Counted from the first letter of the stretch, positions 17,599 through 26,191 are shown. The stretch is 59,960 bases of DNA from Peptoniphilus grossensis ph5 (GCF_000311825.1 NZ_HE978568.1:215080-275039), one strand, 5' to 3'. Numbers and translations: made by a program. The notes: a model not told the origin generated them from the sequence alone.

Positions 17599-18252
17599 TT
17601 AGTAATTTAAAGGTGCATCTGCTATTGAAAGAACAGCGTCTCCAAATGCGTTACAAGCAGCCTCACAAGCTGATTGAGTTCCTGTTACTAGAGCAAAACC
17701 ACAGTTAGTATTTGTAGGAGGTCCTACAAACTTAACTAGTTCCACATCAGCAGCTTTAATTGCTGCATCTAGTGCATAAGTAAACTCAAGTGGAGCAGCC
17801 ACGAAATAAGCTAGCGATTCGCCTTCTTTGACATTTGCCATTTCAGAAAGGTAACTTCCAGTTCTGCTTATACAATGAGCAAAATACCAAATTGAATCAT
17901 CATCATTACAACTAATAAATCTTGGACCATCTTCATAAAATTCTTCAATAGTTTTCATACCACTTCTTACTTCAGAAGGATCTGGACCAGAAATAATTCC
18001 AATGATTTCGCCTTGAAGCTTACTTGAAGCATGACCAGCTCCACAATACATAGTATCCCCATAAGCAACAGAGACATTTGCCTTTTTAGTAGCTTCATCC
18101 ATTGCTATATATCCAACATCATCATTATCGCCTGAAAATATTCCAATGCTTGTATGGCCTTCAGGTAAATTTAATTTTTTTACCATATCAGGATTAACAT
18201 TGGACACAATTCTCATACTTAATACTTCACACGGAATCTTATCGTATTTCAT
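17599..18252 (-). CDS. eutL: BMC shell trimer protein EutL (tandem BMC-T)
   Basis: This is a tandem-domain shell protein of about 217 residues. It matches EutL along its length: VLSMRIVSNVNPDMVKKLNL, a second block SRTGSYLSEMANVKEGE, AAPLEFTYALDAAIKAADV and GTQSACEAACNAFGDAVLSIA. EutL trimers have a large gated pore for cofactors. EutL is specific to ethanolamine-type shells, rather than propanediol ones, which use PduB. The ATG at 18252 (RBS AGGTGAGGG) gives the usual family length and is preferred over the upstream TTG at 18273. Confidence 0.95.
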   Translation of the reverse strand: MKYDKIPCEVLSMRIVSNVNPDMVKKLNLPEGHTSIGIFSGDNDDVGYIAMDEATKKANVSVAYGDTMYCGAGHASSKLQGEIIGIISGPDPSEVRSGMKTIEEFYEDGPRFISCNDDDSIWYFAHCISRTGSYLSEMANVKEGESLAYFVAAPLEFTYALDAAIKAADVELVKFVGPPTNTNCGFALVTGTQSACEAACNAFGDAVLSIADAPLNY

Positions 18253-18262
18253 ATTGTTACCC

Positions 18263-18517
18263 TCACCTTTCAAATTTTCTGATTGGTTCTAGAACTCTCC
18301 ACTTGCAATCTAAATATTTTGGAAAGAAAACTAAATCACCTTTACTAAATTCAATCCATTCGCCATCACAACAAACTTCAGCACGTCCATAATCAATCAA
18401 TACAGTTTCATCACTGTCATAAGTATAATCAAATTCACAAATATCACTTTCCCATGTTTTTTGCGTCGACATAAATTTTATTTCAGCATCACATGGTTTC
18501 CTAACTAATATTTTCAC
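18263..18517 (-). CDS. Small cupin protein, EutQ-like
   Basis: This 84-residue protein is a single cupin fold: TVLIDYGRAEVCCDGEWIEF then KGDLVFFPKYLDCKWRV. It corresponds to the C-terminal cupin part of EutQ or to the short cupins of the same group often found beside eutH. Enteric EutQ is reported as an acetate kinase, but the region needed for that is not clearly present in this short version. It lies between eutH and eutL. Confidence 0.75.
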   Translation of the reverse strand: MKILVRKPCDAEIKFMSTQKTWESDICEFDYTYDSDETVLIDYGRAEVCCDGEWIEFSKGDLVFFPKYLDCKWRVLEPIRKFER

Positions 18518-18538
18518 AATAACAACCTCCCATAATGC

Positions 18539-19627
18539 TTAATTTTTTGAGGCATCCATATTCTTAGTCAAAAACATAGCTACTATTATCGCTAAAATCC
18601 CGCCAATTAATTTAGTTGCTATTAACGCACCTATAAAGTCAGGCATATTAGCTGAAGCATAAGCCAAATGATCACCTAATGCAAAAGCAGCTGGAACCAT
18701 AAAAGCCATTGCCATAGTTTTTCCTCTTGAGTCCATATCTTTAACCATAGCAAGCATTGGCAAACTATTAGCAACACATGCAATAATACCAGCCATAGCT
18801 ATTTCATTCACGCCAAGAACACTACCAAACTTAGATAGTGGTTTATTAAATGTTCTCGTAATAAAATCAACAAAAGGATAAGCTCCTGCTAATGTAATCC
18901 CAATTATTCCAACTGTTTCTAGTTGAGGTCCTATTGGGGCCATTCCTTTTATTACTTCAACACCTGTTAAAGCTTGAAAAATTGCAACTGCTAAGGATAA
19001 ATAAACTATAACAGTAATAAATAGAGCAAATTTTTGGAAACCTTTCATTAGTTTTTCTGGTATTGCCACTAAACCTATTGATAAAAGGATAGATAATACA
19101 ATAGCAGGTATAAGGTTTTTTATAATAGTTAATACCTCAAGTCCCATCATTATTCCTCCAATAAATGATGCTATTGGTATAACAATTATCCCACACATTA
19201 CACCCTTTGCTAAATATGGGTGATCTTCTTTTTCTATAATCCCCAAAGCTACTGGTATAGCAAATGTGATACAAACACCCATCATACTTGCGTATAATCC
19301 TCCTGAAAATACTGCAATATCAGGATTGTTTGTAAGTTCTTGAGCCAATGGATATCCACCCATGTCAATAGCTAAAAGAGAACCAGCTAACATTGACGGA
19401 TCAGCACCAATAGCCCTAAATCCAGGAGATACAATTGGAGATAAAATTTTTCCTAAAACAGGAGCTAAACACATAAGACCAACCATTGAAGTGGCCATAA
19501 CTCCCATAGCTTCCATTCCTTCGTCAAATTTACTTCCAAATCCAAGCCTATTTTTCAAGATAACTCTATCTATTGCCGCAATTAAAGCAAATATAGCCAT
19601 AATAAACATTATAATTTTGCTAATCAT
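18539..19627 (-). CDS. eutH: Ethanolamine permease EutH
   Basis: The 362-residue membrane protein has about ten hydrophobic segments and aligns with EutH throughout: FDEGMEAMGVMATSMVGLM, LAIDMGGYPLAQEL, MGVCITFAIPVALGI, LAGAYPFVDFITR, VANSLPMLAMVKDMDSRGK and AFALGDHLAYASANM. EutH is the ethanolamine-diffusion transporter of eut operons. Its presence inside a glycyl-radical BMC operon that lacks eutBC is the key clue to the substrate. Specificity for a related amino-alcohol or diol cannot be excluded. AGGAGAG precedes the ATG. Confidence 0.94.
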   Translation of the reverse strand: MISKIIMFIMAIFALIAAIDRVILKNRLGFGSKFDEGMEAMGVMATSMVGLMCLAPVLGKILSPIVSPGFRAIGADPSMLAGSLLAIDMGGYPLAQELTNNPDIAVFSGGLYASMMGVCITFAIPVALGIIEKEDHPYLAKGVMCGIIVIPIASFIGGIMMGLEVLTIIKNLIPAIVLSILLSIGLVAIPEKLMKGFQKFALFITVIVYLSLAVAIFQALTGVEVIKGMAPIGPQLETVGIIGITLAGAYPFVDFITRTFNKPLSKFGSVLGVNEIAMAGIIACVANSLPMLAMVKDMDSRGKTMAMAFMVPAAFALGDHLAYASANMPDFIGALIATKLIGGILAIIVAMFLTKNMDASKN

Positions 19628-19646
19628 ACTACTCTCCTATTTGTCT

Positions 19647-20972
19647 TTATATATGGCTTTCAATTATTGTACAATTCCTCTTTCTTGCAAAATCCTTTGC
19701 ACTCGTTAATCCTTCTCCTGTAACGTTTGCAATTGTAAAACTTGCCATATCATCTCCATTAAATCCGATCGCTGACAAACTTGATCCATTCTTAACTAAA
19801 ATAGAAGTTCTTAGTCTTTTATCCGTTTTTTCTAGTCTAGAAATCATTTGAGAGTGAATAATCACAGTATGTTTTAATCCTTGTTCTATAAAATTAGCAA
19901 CATTGAGTGCTTCTTCAAAATCTGAAACAAAAACCAAAGGAACAACAGGAAGTAAAAGCTCTTCGGTAACCAAAGGGCTTGTTTCTTTAGACTCAATAAC
20001 TATTAAATCATAGTCTCTTCTTCTATCAATCTTTGCTGCATCGAGAATTTCATTTGCACTCTTACCTTCAAATTTTCGATTCATTTTTTCTTCATCATTT
20101 AAAATGATATTTCTTATAACGTTACACTCGCTATCACTATCTATATAGTAAACTCCATTTAGTTCAAGTTGGTTTATAAACTCGTCTTTAATTTTATCAA
20201 CCACAACTATATTCTTTTCAGTAATGCAAAGAATATTATTATCAAATGAAGCACCTTCAACTATACATTTAACAGCTCTTGAAATATCAGCTGTTTCATC
20301 AACGATACAAACTGGGTTTGCTTCTCCACCAGCAATAACTCTTTTAGGAGTCTTTAATGAGGCTGATTTCATAGCTCTTCCACCCGTAGTGACAACTAGA
20401 TCTACATCAGGATGATTCATAACTTCTTCCGCTACAGATTTATTAGTTTGTTCCAAAACTTCTACAAGATTATTTATCCTTATGGTTTTGTATATAATGT
20501 CATTAATTAAATCACCTACATATTTAGAACATTCATTAGCTCTAGGGTGAGGGATGTTAATTATCGAATTTCCAGCGGCAAGCATCCCTATACAATTATT
20601 AATTAAAGTTGCACACGGATTATTGCTTGGATGAACAGAACATACCACTCCATAAGGTAAGTATTCAGTTATTGTTCTTGAAACATCGGATGATAATGTA
20701 GTAGTATATAAATCTTCTATTCCTGGAGTTTTCATAATAGAAAGTAGTATTTTTTCAACCTTATCTTGAAGTTTTCCCATACCAGTTTCTTCTAGCTCCA
20801 TTTTAGCTATATCTAAGGCCCTGTCCTTCAATCCAGCTCTAATAGCCTTTATAACTTCGGTACGGGCAATTATAGGAAGTTCATTATAATTATGAAATGC
20901 CTCTAATGAAAGAGAAATAACTTTTTCCACAACATTATCATTTGTTAATGTTTTATAATTTTTTTCACTCAT
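19647..20972 (-). CDS. eutE: CoA-acylating aldehyde dehydrogenase EutE/PduP
   Basis: The 441-residue protein matches canonical EutE: EETGMGKLQDKVEK, YGVVCSVHPSNNPCATLINN, IAGGEANPVCIVDETADI, the catalytic Cys249 in ASFDNNILCITEKN, and the end GEGLTSAKDFARKRNC. It converts acetaldehyde (or propanal) to acyl-CoA. The short N-terminal encapsulation helix of enteric EutE (before the catalytic fold) is absent or reduced here. It is next to eutH and belongs to another subfamily than the enzyme at 11380, so the operon has two non-identical acylating enzymes. Confidence 0.93.
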   Translation of the reverse strand: MSEKNYKTLTNDNVVEKVISLSLEAFHNYNELPIIARTEVIKAIRAGLKDRALDIAKMELEETGMGKLQDKVEKILLSIMKTPGIEDLYTTTLSSDVSRTITEYLPYGVVCSVHPSNNPCATLINNCIGMLAAGNSIINIPHPRANECSKYVGDLINDIIYKTIRINNLVEVLEQTNKSVAEEVMNHPDVDLVVTTGGRAMKSASLKTPKRVIAGGEANPVCIVDETADISRAVKCIVEGASFDNNILCITEKNIVVVDKIKDEFINQLELNGVYYIDSDSECNVIRNIILNDEEKMNRKFEGKSANEILDAAKIDRRRDYDLIVIESKETSPLVTEELLLPVVPLVFVSDFEEALNVANFIEQGLKHTVIIHSQMISRLEKTDKRLRTSILVKNGSSLSAIGFNGDDMASFTIANVTGEGLTSAKDFARKRNCTIIESHI

Positions 20973-20983
20973 TGATTCTCTCC

Positions 20984-21676
20984 TTATTGATAATCAAAGG
21001 TTATTCCCTTTTCTTCAGCCTTATCTAGTGCTAGTAGTGTTACTATATCACCCTTATTAATAATAATATTTGAATCTGTTTGCATTTTATCAATGTCTGT
21101 TGCTGTTATTAGTTTTTTTTCATTTTTATTATATTTATAATCCAACTTATTATTTTCTTTAGTCAAGTTTTTCCAGTTAAAATCTATACCATATTGTTTT
21201 AAAATATCTTTGTATTTTTCAATCCTGTTTTTAAATGAGATAGGAGATACTTCAGTATAAAGTATCTCTTTCTCTCTTATAAAAACCTTATTTCCGTTCT
21301 TTATGGCCTCGATCATCCACTTACTTTCGTAGTCATCAGGAATCAACAGTGCACACTTTGACAACAAATTTAGTGATAAATCTAAAAACAATACAGATCC
21401 ATTTTTATCAAGTGTTTTCAAATCACTTCGGTTGATTACTAGATTATTCCCAGCAATCTTTGAAATCTCTTGGCTTTTATATTCATAATTAATAAATAAA
21501 AGTTTATATTTTTTCTCTAAGTTTTCAAAGAACGAAATTAACTCATCAGATGAAAATTCATCAAATTTATTTGGTATAAATATATATAATTTAGGAAAGG
21601 AATTGCTTTTTTCTTTGTTGTCTAATATTTCTAGGATAACCTTACGAATAAGATTATCTAGTTCTATATTATTCAT
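20984..21676 (-). CDS. BMC-associated protein of unknown function with encapsulation-type N-terminus
   Basis: I do not recognise a catalytic family with certainty. Residues 3-19 (NIELDNLIRKVILEILDNK region) form an amphipathic helix like the encapsulation peptides of EutC or PduP. The middle has alternating beta/alpha hydrophobic blocks (LYIFIPNKF, SVLFLDLSLNLLSKCALLI), compatible with the flavoprotein-like proteins seen in GRE microcompartment operons. The C-terminus KKLITATDIDKM ... GDIVTLLALDKAEEKGI resembles the LTPxAR/EutQ-N module also found in the EutT-like gene. It lies between shell gene and eutE and is probably a lumen protein. Confidence 0.6.
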   Translation of the reverse strand: MNNIELDNLIRKVILEILDNKEKSNSFPKLYIFIPNKFDEFSSDELISFFENLEKKYKLLFINYEYKSQEISKIAGNNLVINRSDLKTLDKNGSVLFLDLSLNLLSKCALLIPDDYESKWMIEAIKNGNKVFIREKEILYTEVSPISFKNRIEKYKDILKQYGIDFNWKNLTKENNKLDYKYNKNEKKLITATDIDKMQTDSNIIINKGDIVTLLALDKAEEKGITFDYQ

Positions 21677-21699
21677 ACATTTCCTCCCTTAATAGATAA

Positions 21700-21978
21700 T
21701 TATTCTACTGATGGTAATATATTTTCTACTTCGTTGTGAGGTCTTGGTATTACGTGTACAGAAACAAGTTCACCAATTCTTTGTGCTGTAGCTGCACCTG
21801 CGTCAGTAGCTGCTTTAACTGCACCTACATCTCCTCTTACCATAACAGTTACAAGTCCTCCACCAACTTTTTCATAACCAATTAGAGTTACGTTTGCAGC
21901 TTTAACCATTGCATCAGCTGCTTCTATTGATGCTACTAATCCTTTAGTTTCAATCATTCCAAGTGCATTTAAGTTCAT
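21700..21978 (-). CDS. BMC shell hexamer protein (EutM/PduA type), first copy in operon
   Basis: A 92-residue BMC-H protein with [20 protein letters not shown] and [16 protein letters not shown]. It is a close paralogue of the shell protein at 10418-10690. The ATG at 21978 has AAGGAGG seven bases upstream; the longer frame to 22002 would run into the activase gene. Being near the promoter, it is likely the most abundant shell component. Confidence 0.94.
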   Translation of the reverse strand: MNLNALGMIETKGLVASIEAADAMVKAANVTLIGYEKVGGGLVTVMVRGDVGAVKAATDAGAATAQRIGELVSVHVIPRPHNEVENILPSVE

Positions 21979-21994
21979 TATTATCCTCCTTAAT

Positions 21995-22915
21995 TTAACC
22001 ACCGATTTGACATTTCAAACCATTAGATTCAACAATATCTTTAAATTTTGATGCATCTTCTTTTTTTAATGGTTTAGCAATGTCACTCATTCTATAATCT
22101 CTGTCTAAAAGTCCATATTTATTTTCTCCATATACGTGATATGGAAGAATATGAATTGTATCAACATCATTTAGACTTTTTGCATAATCACAAATCCTTT
22201 CGAACTCCTCTTTGTTTGCATTAACATTAGGAATAGTAGGGACTCTTATTATTACATCGGTAATTTCTGATATTCTCCTCGCATTCTTATGAATGAGATC
22301 TAATCCTGTTCCCACATATTTCTTATGGACATCTTCAAAAGTAGATTTGCAATCTAATAAAGCTAAATCCAAATATTTAAATACAGACTCGACTGCATCT
22401 TCACTGCCATATCCTGTAGTTTCCATTGCTGTGTGCCAACCTTGAGCTTTACATGCTTTAAGAAGTTCTGTTGCAAACTTCCATTGAACAAGTGGTTCTC
22501 CGCCAGACAATGTTATTCCTCCCCCAGATTCTCTATAAATAATAGTATCTTTTTTTAGTATTGTGATGACTTCTTCAACAGTCATAACCTCACCTTTAAG
22601 AACCAGAGATCCAGTTGGACAAATATCTGCGCAATCTCCACACCCCACACATTTATCTCTATTTACTAAACCTGGGTTGTTTTTATTTATTGCGTCATAT
22701 TTGCAAATTTTTGCACACTTCCCACATTTAATACAAGTTGACTCATCATACATTACCTCCGCTTTCCTGTTTTGAGATTCTGGATTTGAACACCAATAGC
22801 ACGAAAGCGGACAACCTTTTAAAAAAACTATCGTTCTTATTCCAGGCCCGTCATTGATGGAAAAACGTTGTATGTTAAAAACAACTCCTGTTTCTTTATA
22901 ATTAATTGATACCAT
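21995..22915 (-). CDS. Glycyl-radical enzyme activating protein (radical SAM)
   Basis: The 306-residue activase makes the glycyl radical on its partner. The radical-SAM motif is CPLSCYWC (CxxxCxxC, about residues 35-42) followed by SNPESQ. An insert holds two ferredoxin-type 4Fe-4S sets, [11 protein letters not shown] and [11 protein letters not shown], typical of activases of diol dehydratases and choline lyase. [11 protein letters not shown] is the SAM-binding glycine stretch. It lies 30 bases downstream of the glycyl-radical enzyme gene. Confidence 0.96.
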   Translation of the reverse strand: MVSINYKETGVVFNIQRFSINDGPGIRTIVFLKGCPLSCYWCSNPESQNRKAEVMYDESTCIKCGKCAKICKYDAINKNNPGLVNRDKCVGCGDCADICPTGSLVLKGEVMTVEEVITILKKDTIIYRESGGGITLSGGEPLVQWKFATELLKACKAQGWHTAMETTGYGSEDAVESVFKYLDLALLDCKSTFEDVHKKYVGTGLDLIHKNARRISEITDVIIRVPTIPNVNANKEEFERICDYAKSLNDVDTIHILPYHVYGENKYGLLDRDYRMSDIAKPLKKEDASKFKDIVESNGLKCQIGG

Positions 22916-22945
22916 CTAAACCTCCTGAAACTTAAATCAGACTAA

Positions 22946-25543
22946 TCAAAATTCCATTTCAGTACGTGCAATAATGTTATCTTGTACTTCCTTAGCAAGT
23001 CCTATAAATTGAGCACTGTATCCAGCAACACGAATTACTAAATCTTTATGTTTTTCTGGGTGTTTTTGTGCGTCAATTAAAGTATCTCTGTCGATACAGT
23101 TAAATTGAATATGCATACCCTTTCTTGCGAAGTATCCTCTTACTAGAGATGCTAAATTCATAAGTCCCTTATCTCCTGCTAATGCACCTGGCGAAAACTT
23201 CATGTTATAAAGTGTTCCGTTACTTGCTAAAGCATGGTCTAACTTAGATACTGAGTTTGCTGCTGCTGTTGGTCCAAGTCTATCGAATCCAGCTCTTGGT
23301 GATACACCATCAGCTAGAGGTTCTTTTGCAAGTCTTCCTGTAGGAAGTGGTCCAACGTCTTTTCCGTATAATACGTTAGCAGATACTGGGTACATACCAG
23401 CTTGGAATCTACCGCCACGAGCGTTTCTATGTTTTTCTACTTGTTCACAATAAATTCTACCTGCAATGTGGCTAAATTGGTCGACTTCATCATTGTCATT
23501 ACCAAAAGCTTCAGTGTTTCTTAATATTCTAAGCATTTCTTCGTATCTTGGGTTATTAGATTTAGCTGTTGTTTCATTTGAGCTAATAGAGTTTCTAAAG
23601 TTAGAAAGATTTGAAGAAGATCCACCTAATATTTCTTTTACTCTTTGATAAATTAGGTCTTCTGCATTATTTGAGTTAAAGTCGACTCCAGAAACATCAA
23701 CTGTTGCACCATTAGCATTACCAGATGCAATAGAAAGTTCAGTAGAGCCAATATTAGGAACTGGATATCCAAAGTTGTTTTCTAGAGCATCTTTCAATTC
23801 TTTAACAGTCATCTTCTTGTCTTTGAATACATTTTTGTAAATACAATATAGAGAGTCTCCAGCATCAACTACACCAACGCCTTGTGGACCTGAGAAGTTA
23901 AACTTAGCTCCACCTTGTTGAACTGATTTACCTTTTTCCATACAGCCTTCAATAAGAGCTGATTCAAATGGAAGTGGTACTAAATCTCCGTGTGCTGTAT
24001 CTATACAGTTGTCAGATTCAACCATCTTTCCAACGAAGTATTCCATTTGTTTATCAAATGCTTCAATGAAATCATCAATTGAAGTAAATGTATCAATTTC
24101 TCCAGTCTTAGGTCCGAGTTGTTTTCCGTTATAGCTGCGTCCATTATTTAGAGTAACATCAAGAACGTGTGCAACGTTAAATGCAGCTGCATCATGCCAT
24201 CCGTCATATTGGTGAGCAATATCAGGTTCTACACAACCAGATGGTGTATATGTTCTAGCGAGTTTTAGAGGGATTCCTCTGTTAACCATAGCTGGAATAA
24301 TTACTTCGTCATTGAATAAGTTAGGCATACCATAACCTAATCTGATAACTTCACAAGCTCTATATAAGAATTCATCAGGAGTTTGGTTTCCAATACGGCA
24401 TCCTACTGATGGCATTGGTAGACCAACGTGTGCTAATGCATCTAAACACATGTAACTAATGTCATTTGTTAAATCTCTTCCATCTTCATCAGTTCCACCT
24501 AGCGCTAAAAGTTCGAACATTTGATATCCTGCAAAAGCTTGAGCTGATACATCATCACGTACTTTATTTTTGTCGTTGAATTTAACGAATAAACAATCTA
24601 GTAATTCTTGTGCGAATTCTTTATCAATGCTTGAATCTTTTTCATAGAATGGATAAATATATCTATCAAAAGGTCCTGGTGAATAACTATGAGCATTAGT
24701 TTCAATGTTAATTAATAGATGTACAAACCAGAATGATTGTAGTGCTTCCCAGAATGTAGTTGCTGGGTTTTCTGGAACCTTATAGCAGTTTTTAGAGATT
24801 TGAAGTAATTCTTCTCTACGTTTAGGATCTCTTTCTTGATCTGCCATTTCTTTTGCTTTTGCACCATATCTATGAGCAAAATTAATTGCTGCTGTATAAG
24901 TAATAATTATGGATTTATAAAATTGTCTCTTTTTAATAGCATCAGGATCATCTACATCTAAATTATCAAGAGCTTCAACAGCATCCTTTAATATTCCTTT
25001 AAACCCTTCTTTTAAGACTTTTTCATAATTACAACAAACGTGTCCAACACCAGCAAATTGATAGTTACCAACATTAAACATTGCGTAATCTTGACAATCT
25101 AGAGCTTCTTGTGACATAAGTGATGTAGCATAATCACTCATTGTTTTACCTTTCCATTTTTTAACAAGTTCTCTAACTACATCTTTGTCTTCTTCACGAA
25201 TAGCAAACCTGTCACAAAGTCTAGTTTCAACTGTGTCTAATTCAGGTTCTAGCCATTCAAGTGAGTATTCTGGAAATAGTTCGGAAGATCTAATGGACTT
25301 ACAAGGGGCACCTACGATTAATTCGTCATCCCTGATTGTGATGTGCATGTGATTAAATAGGTGTTCATTAACCTTTGCACGTCTTAGAATAGTAGGTTCA
25401 CCTTCTGTTTGTTCATAGATATCAGTTACTAGAAGTGCTCTTTCTACTTCAATCATTGGCATAGCGTCTAATACCGCATTTTTTAATCTCTTAACTCTTT
25501 CTGTTGGCTCTTTAAAGCCTTTACCAATTAAAGCATCAGTCAT
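22946..25543 (-). CDS. Glycyl-radical enzyme, diol-dehydratase-like, with internal insertion
   Basis: The 865-residue enzyme has the thiyl Cys437 and base Glu439 in SGCVEP and the radical Gly841 in RVAGYSA. Compared with clostridial B12-independent glycerol dehydratase (Cys433, Glu435, Asp447, His164, His281, Ser282), the corresponding residues are Cys437, Glu439, Asp451, His168, His285 and Ser286, all shifted by four. Choline lyase instead has Thr and Tyr at 13 and 17 residues after the Cys; here these are His450 and Ala454. A segment of about 74 residues (roughly 594-667) rich in Ser, Asn and Gly, absent from glycerol dehydratase, surrounds an amphipathic helix near 627-640. The product is expected to be an aldehyde from a 1,2-diol or amino-alcohol. 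It is the first gene of the operon; AAGGAGG precedes the ATG. Confidence 0.92.
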   Translation of the reverse strand: MTDALIGKGFKEPTERVKRLKNAVLDAMPMIEVERALLVTDIYEQTEGEPTILRRAKVNEHLFNHMHITIRDDELIVGAPCKSIRSSELFPEYSLEWLEPELDTVETRLCDRFAIREEDKDVVRELVKKWKGKTMSDYATSLMSQEALDCQDYAMFNVGNYQFAGVGHVCCNYEKVLKEGFKGILKDAVEALDNLDVDDPDAIKKRQFYKSIIITYTAAINFAHRYGAKAKEMADQERDPKRREELLQISKNCYKVPENPATTFWEALQSFWFVHLLINIETNAHSYSPGPFDRYIYPFYEKDSSIDKEFAQELLDCLFVKFNDKNKVRDDVSAQAFAGYQMFELLALGGTDEDGRDLTNDISYMCLDALAHVGLPMPSVGCRIGNQTPDEFLYRACEVIRLGYGMPNLFNDEVIIPAMVNRGIPLKLARTYTPSGCVEPDIAHQYDGWHDAAAFNVAHVLDVTLNNGRSYNGKQLGPKTGEIDTFTSIDDFIEAFDKQMEYFVGKMVESDNCIDTAHGDLVPLPFESALIEGCMEKGKSVQQGGAKFNFSGPQGVGVVDAGDSLYCIYKNVFKDKKMTVKELKDALENNFGYPVPNIGSTELSIASGNANGATVDVSGVDFNSNNAEDLIYQRVKEILGGSSSNLSNFRNSISSNETTAKSNNPRYEEMLRILRNTEAFGNDNDEVDQFSHIAGRIYCEQVEKHRNARGGRFQAGMYPVSANVLYGKDVGPLPTGRLAKEPLADGVSPRAGFDRLGPTAAANSVSKLDHALASNGTLYNMKFSPGALAGDKGLMNLASLVRGYFARKGMHIQFNCIDRDTLIDAQKHPEKHKDLVIRVAGYSAQFIGLAKEVQDNIIARTEMEF

Positions 25544-25699
25544 TTGTAATCCTCCTTAACATAAATTAAATTTTTCTAACTACATGCTATGTAGAAACTT
25601 GCTATTATTCTCGAGCAATAATAGTCACATTCGCTTATAAGCTGGAGAGTAATCCTAAGGTTAAGTGTCTACTTTAACCTAGTAAATTAATCACCTTAT
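25544..25699 (-). promoter_or_regulatory. Structured 5' leader of the BMC operon
   Basis: Between the predicted start site and the GRE ATG the minus-strand leader holds three hairpins: HP1 at 25655-25682 (CTA-GGTTAA arms with bulges), HP2 at 25602-25624 (CTATTATT/AATAATAG, perfect) and HP3 at 25580-25594 (CTACAT/ATGTAG). A palindrome GCTTATAAGC lies between HP1 and HP2. None has a T-run after it, so these are not simple terminators. I do not recognise a known riboswitch, and the loops do not fit the EutV/ANTAR hexaloop rule. Confidence 0.6.
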
Positions 25700-25705
25700 A
25701 CAGTA

Positions 25706-25735
25706 ATTATATGGCTGTCATTTTTTTTATGTCAA
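25706..25735 (-). promoter_or_regulatory. Sigma-A promoter of the BMC operon with cre-like site
   Basis: On the minus strand TTGACA (25730-25735) and TATAAT (25706-25711) are both perfect, with an 18-base spacer. Overlapping the -35 box is AGAAAACGCTTGACA, close to the CcpA cre consensus TGAAARCGYTTWCA but with one extra base, so catabolite repression is possible. No sigma-54 or EutV-type element was seen. Confidence 0.8.
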
Positions 25736-25739
25736 GCGT

Positions 25740-26191
25740 TTTCTTAGTTTATTCTAAATTTATTTCATTAAAATCTATACCCTATAATTATAGTATAATA
25801 TTTATTTTAAACCATTTTTAAATTATTGTATTTTAAAAGTGCAACATTTTGTTAAGTATAATAGGAAATCGTTTCTTTATTCATTGGTAATTTTTTACTA
25901 TAAATATGTTGTAAACTTAAAAAAGTTCCTTGCTTACCTATGTATTATTAATTATTATCGTACATGAAAATCATTATATTTATCTTGTCATAATACTCTT
26001 TTCTTGATTCTTTGTTTCTTAACTAAACTATTATTAGACAAACACCCTGAGTCATTTTAAGTTCAATTTATATAATTTTAAAAATATCTAATCTATACTG
26101 TTTTTCTATATTTATAGTTAAAATTTATGCCGAGCCTCTATATGTAAAAACAATAATAGCAACAAGCTATTATAGGATAGTTTATAAAAAA
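25740..26191. other. AT-rich non-coding gap between BMC promoter and IS
   Basis: About 450 bases hold no frame with a ribosome-binding site. It has small AT palindromes (CTATAATTATAG near 25790) but nothing I can assign. Confidence 0.5.

Noticed and set aside
22946-25543. Choline trimethylamine-lyase (CutC)
   Set aside because: The residues expected 13 and 17 positions after the catalytic Cys (Thr, Tyr) are His and Ala, and Asp at +14 matches diol dehydratase. The overall set of His, Ser and Asp is that of glycerol dehydratase.
25544-25699. Cobalamin riboswitch or EutV/ANTAR hairpin pair in the BMC leader
   Set aside because: No B12-box-like sequence was seen, and hairpin loops do not fit the six-base A-N-N-G rule; no eutVW genes are in the locus.
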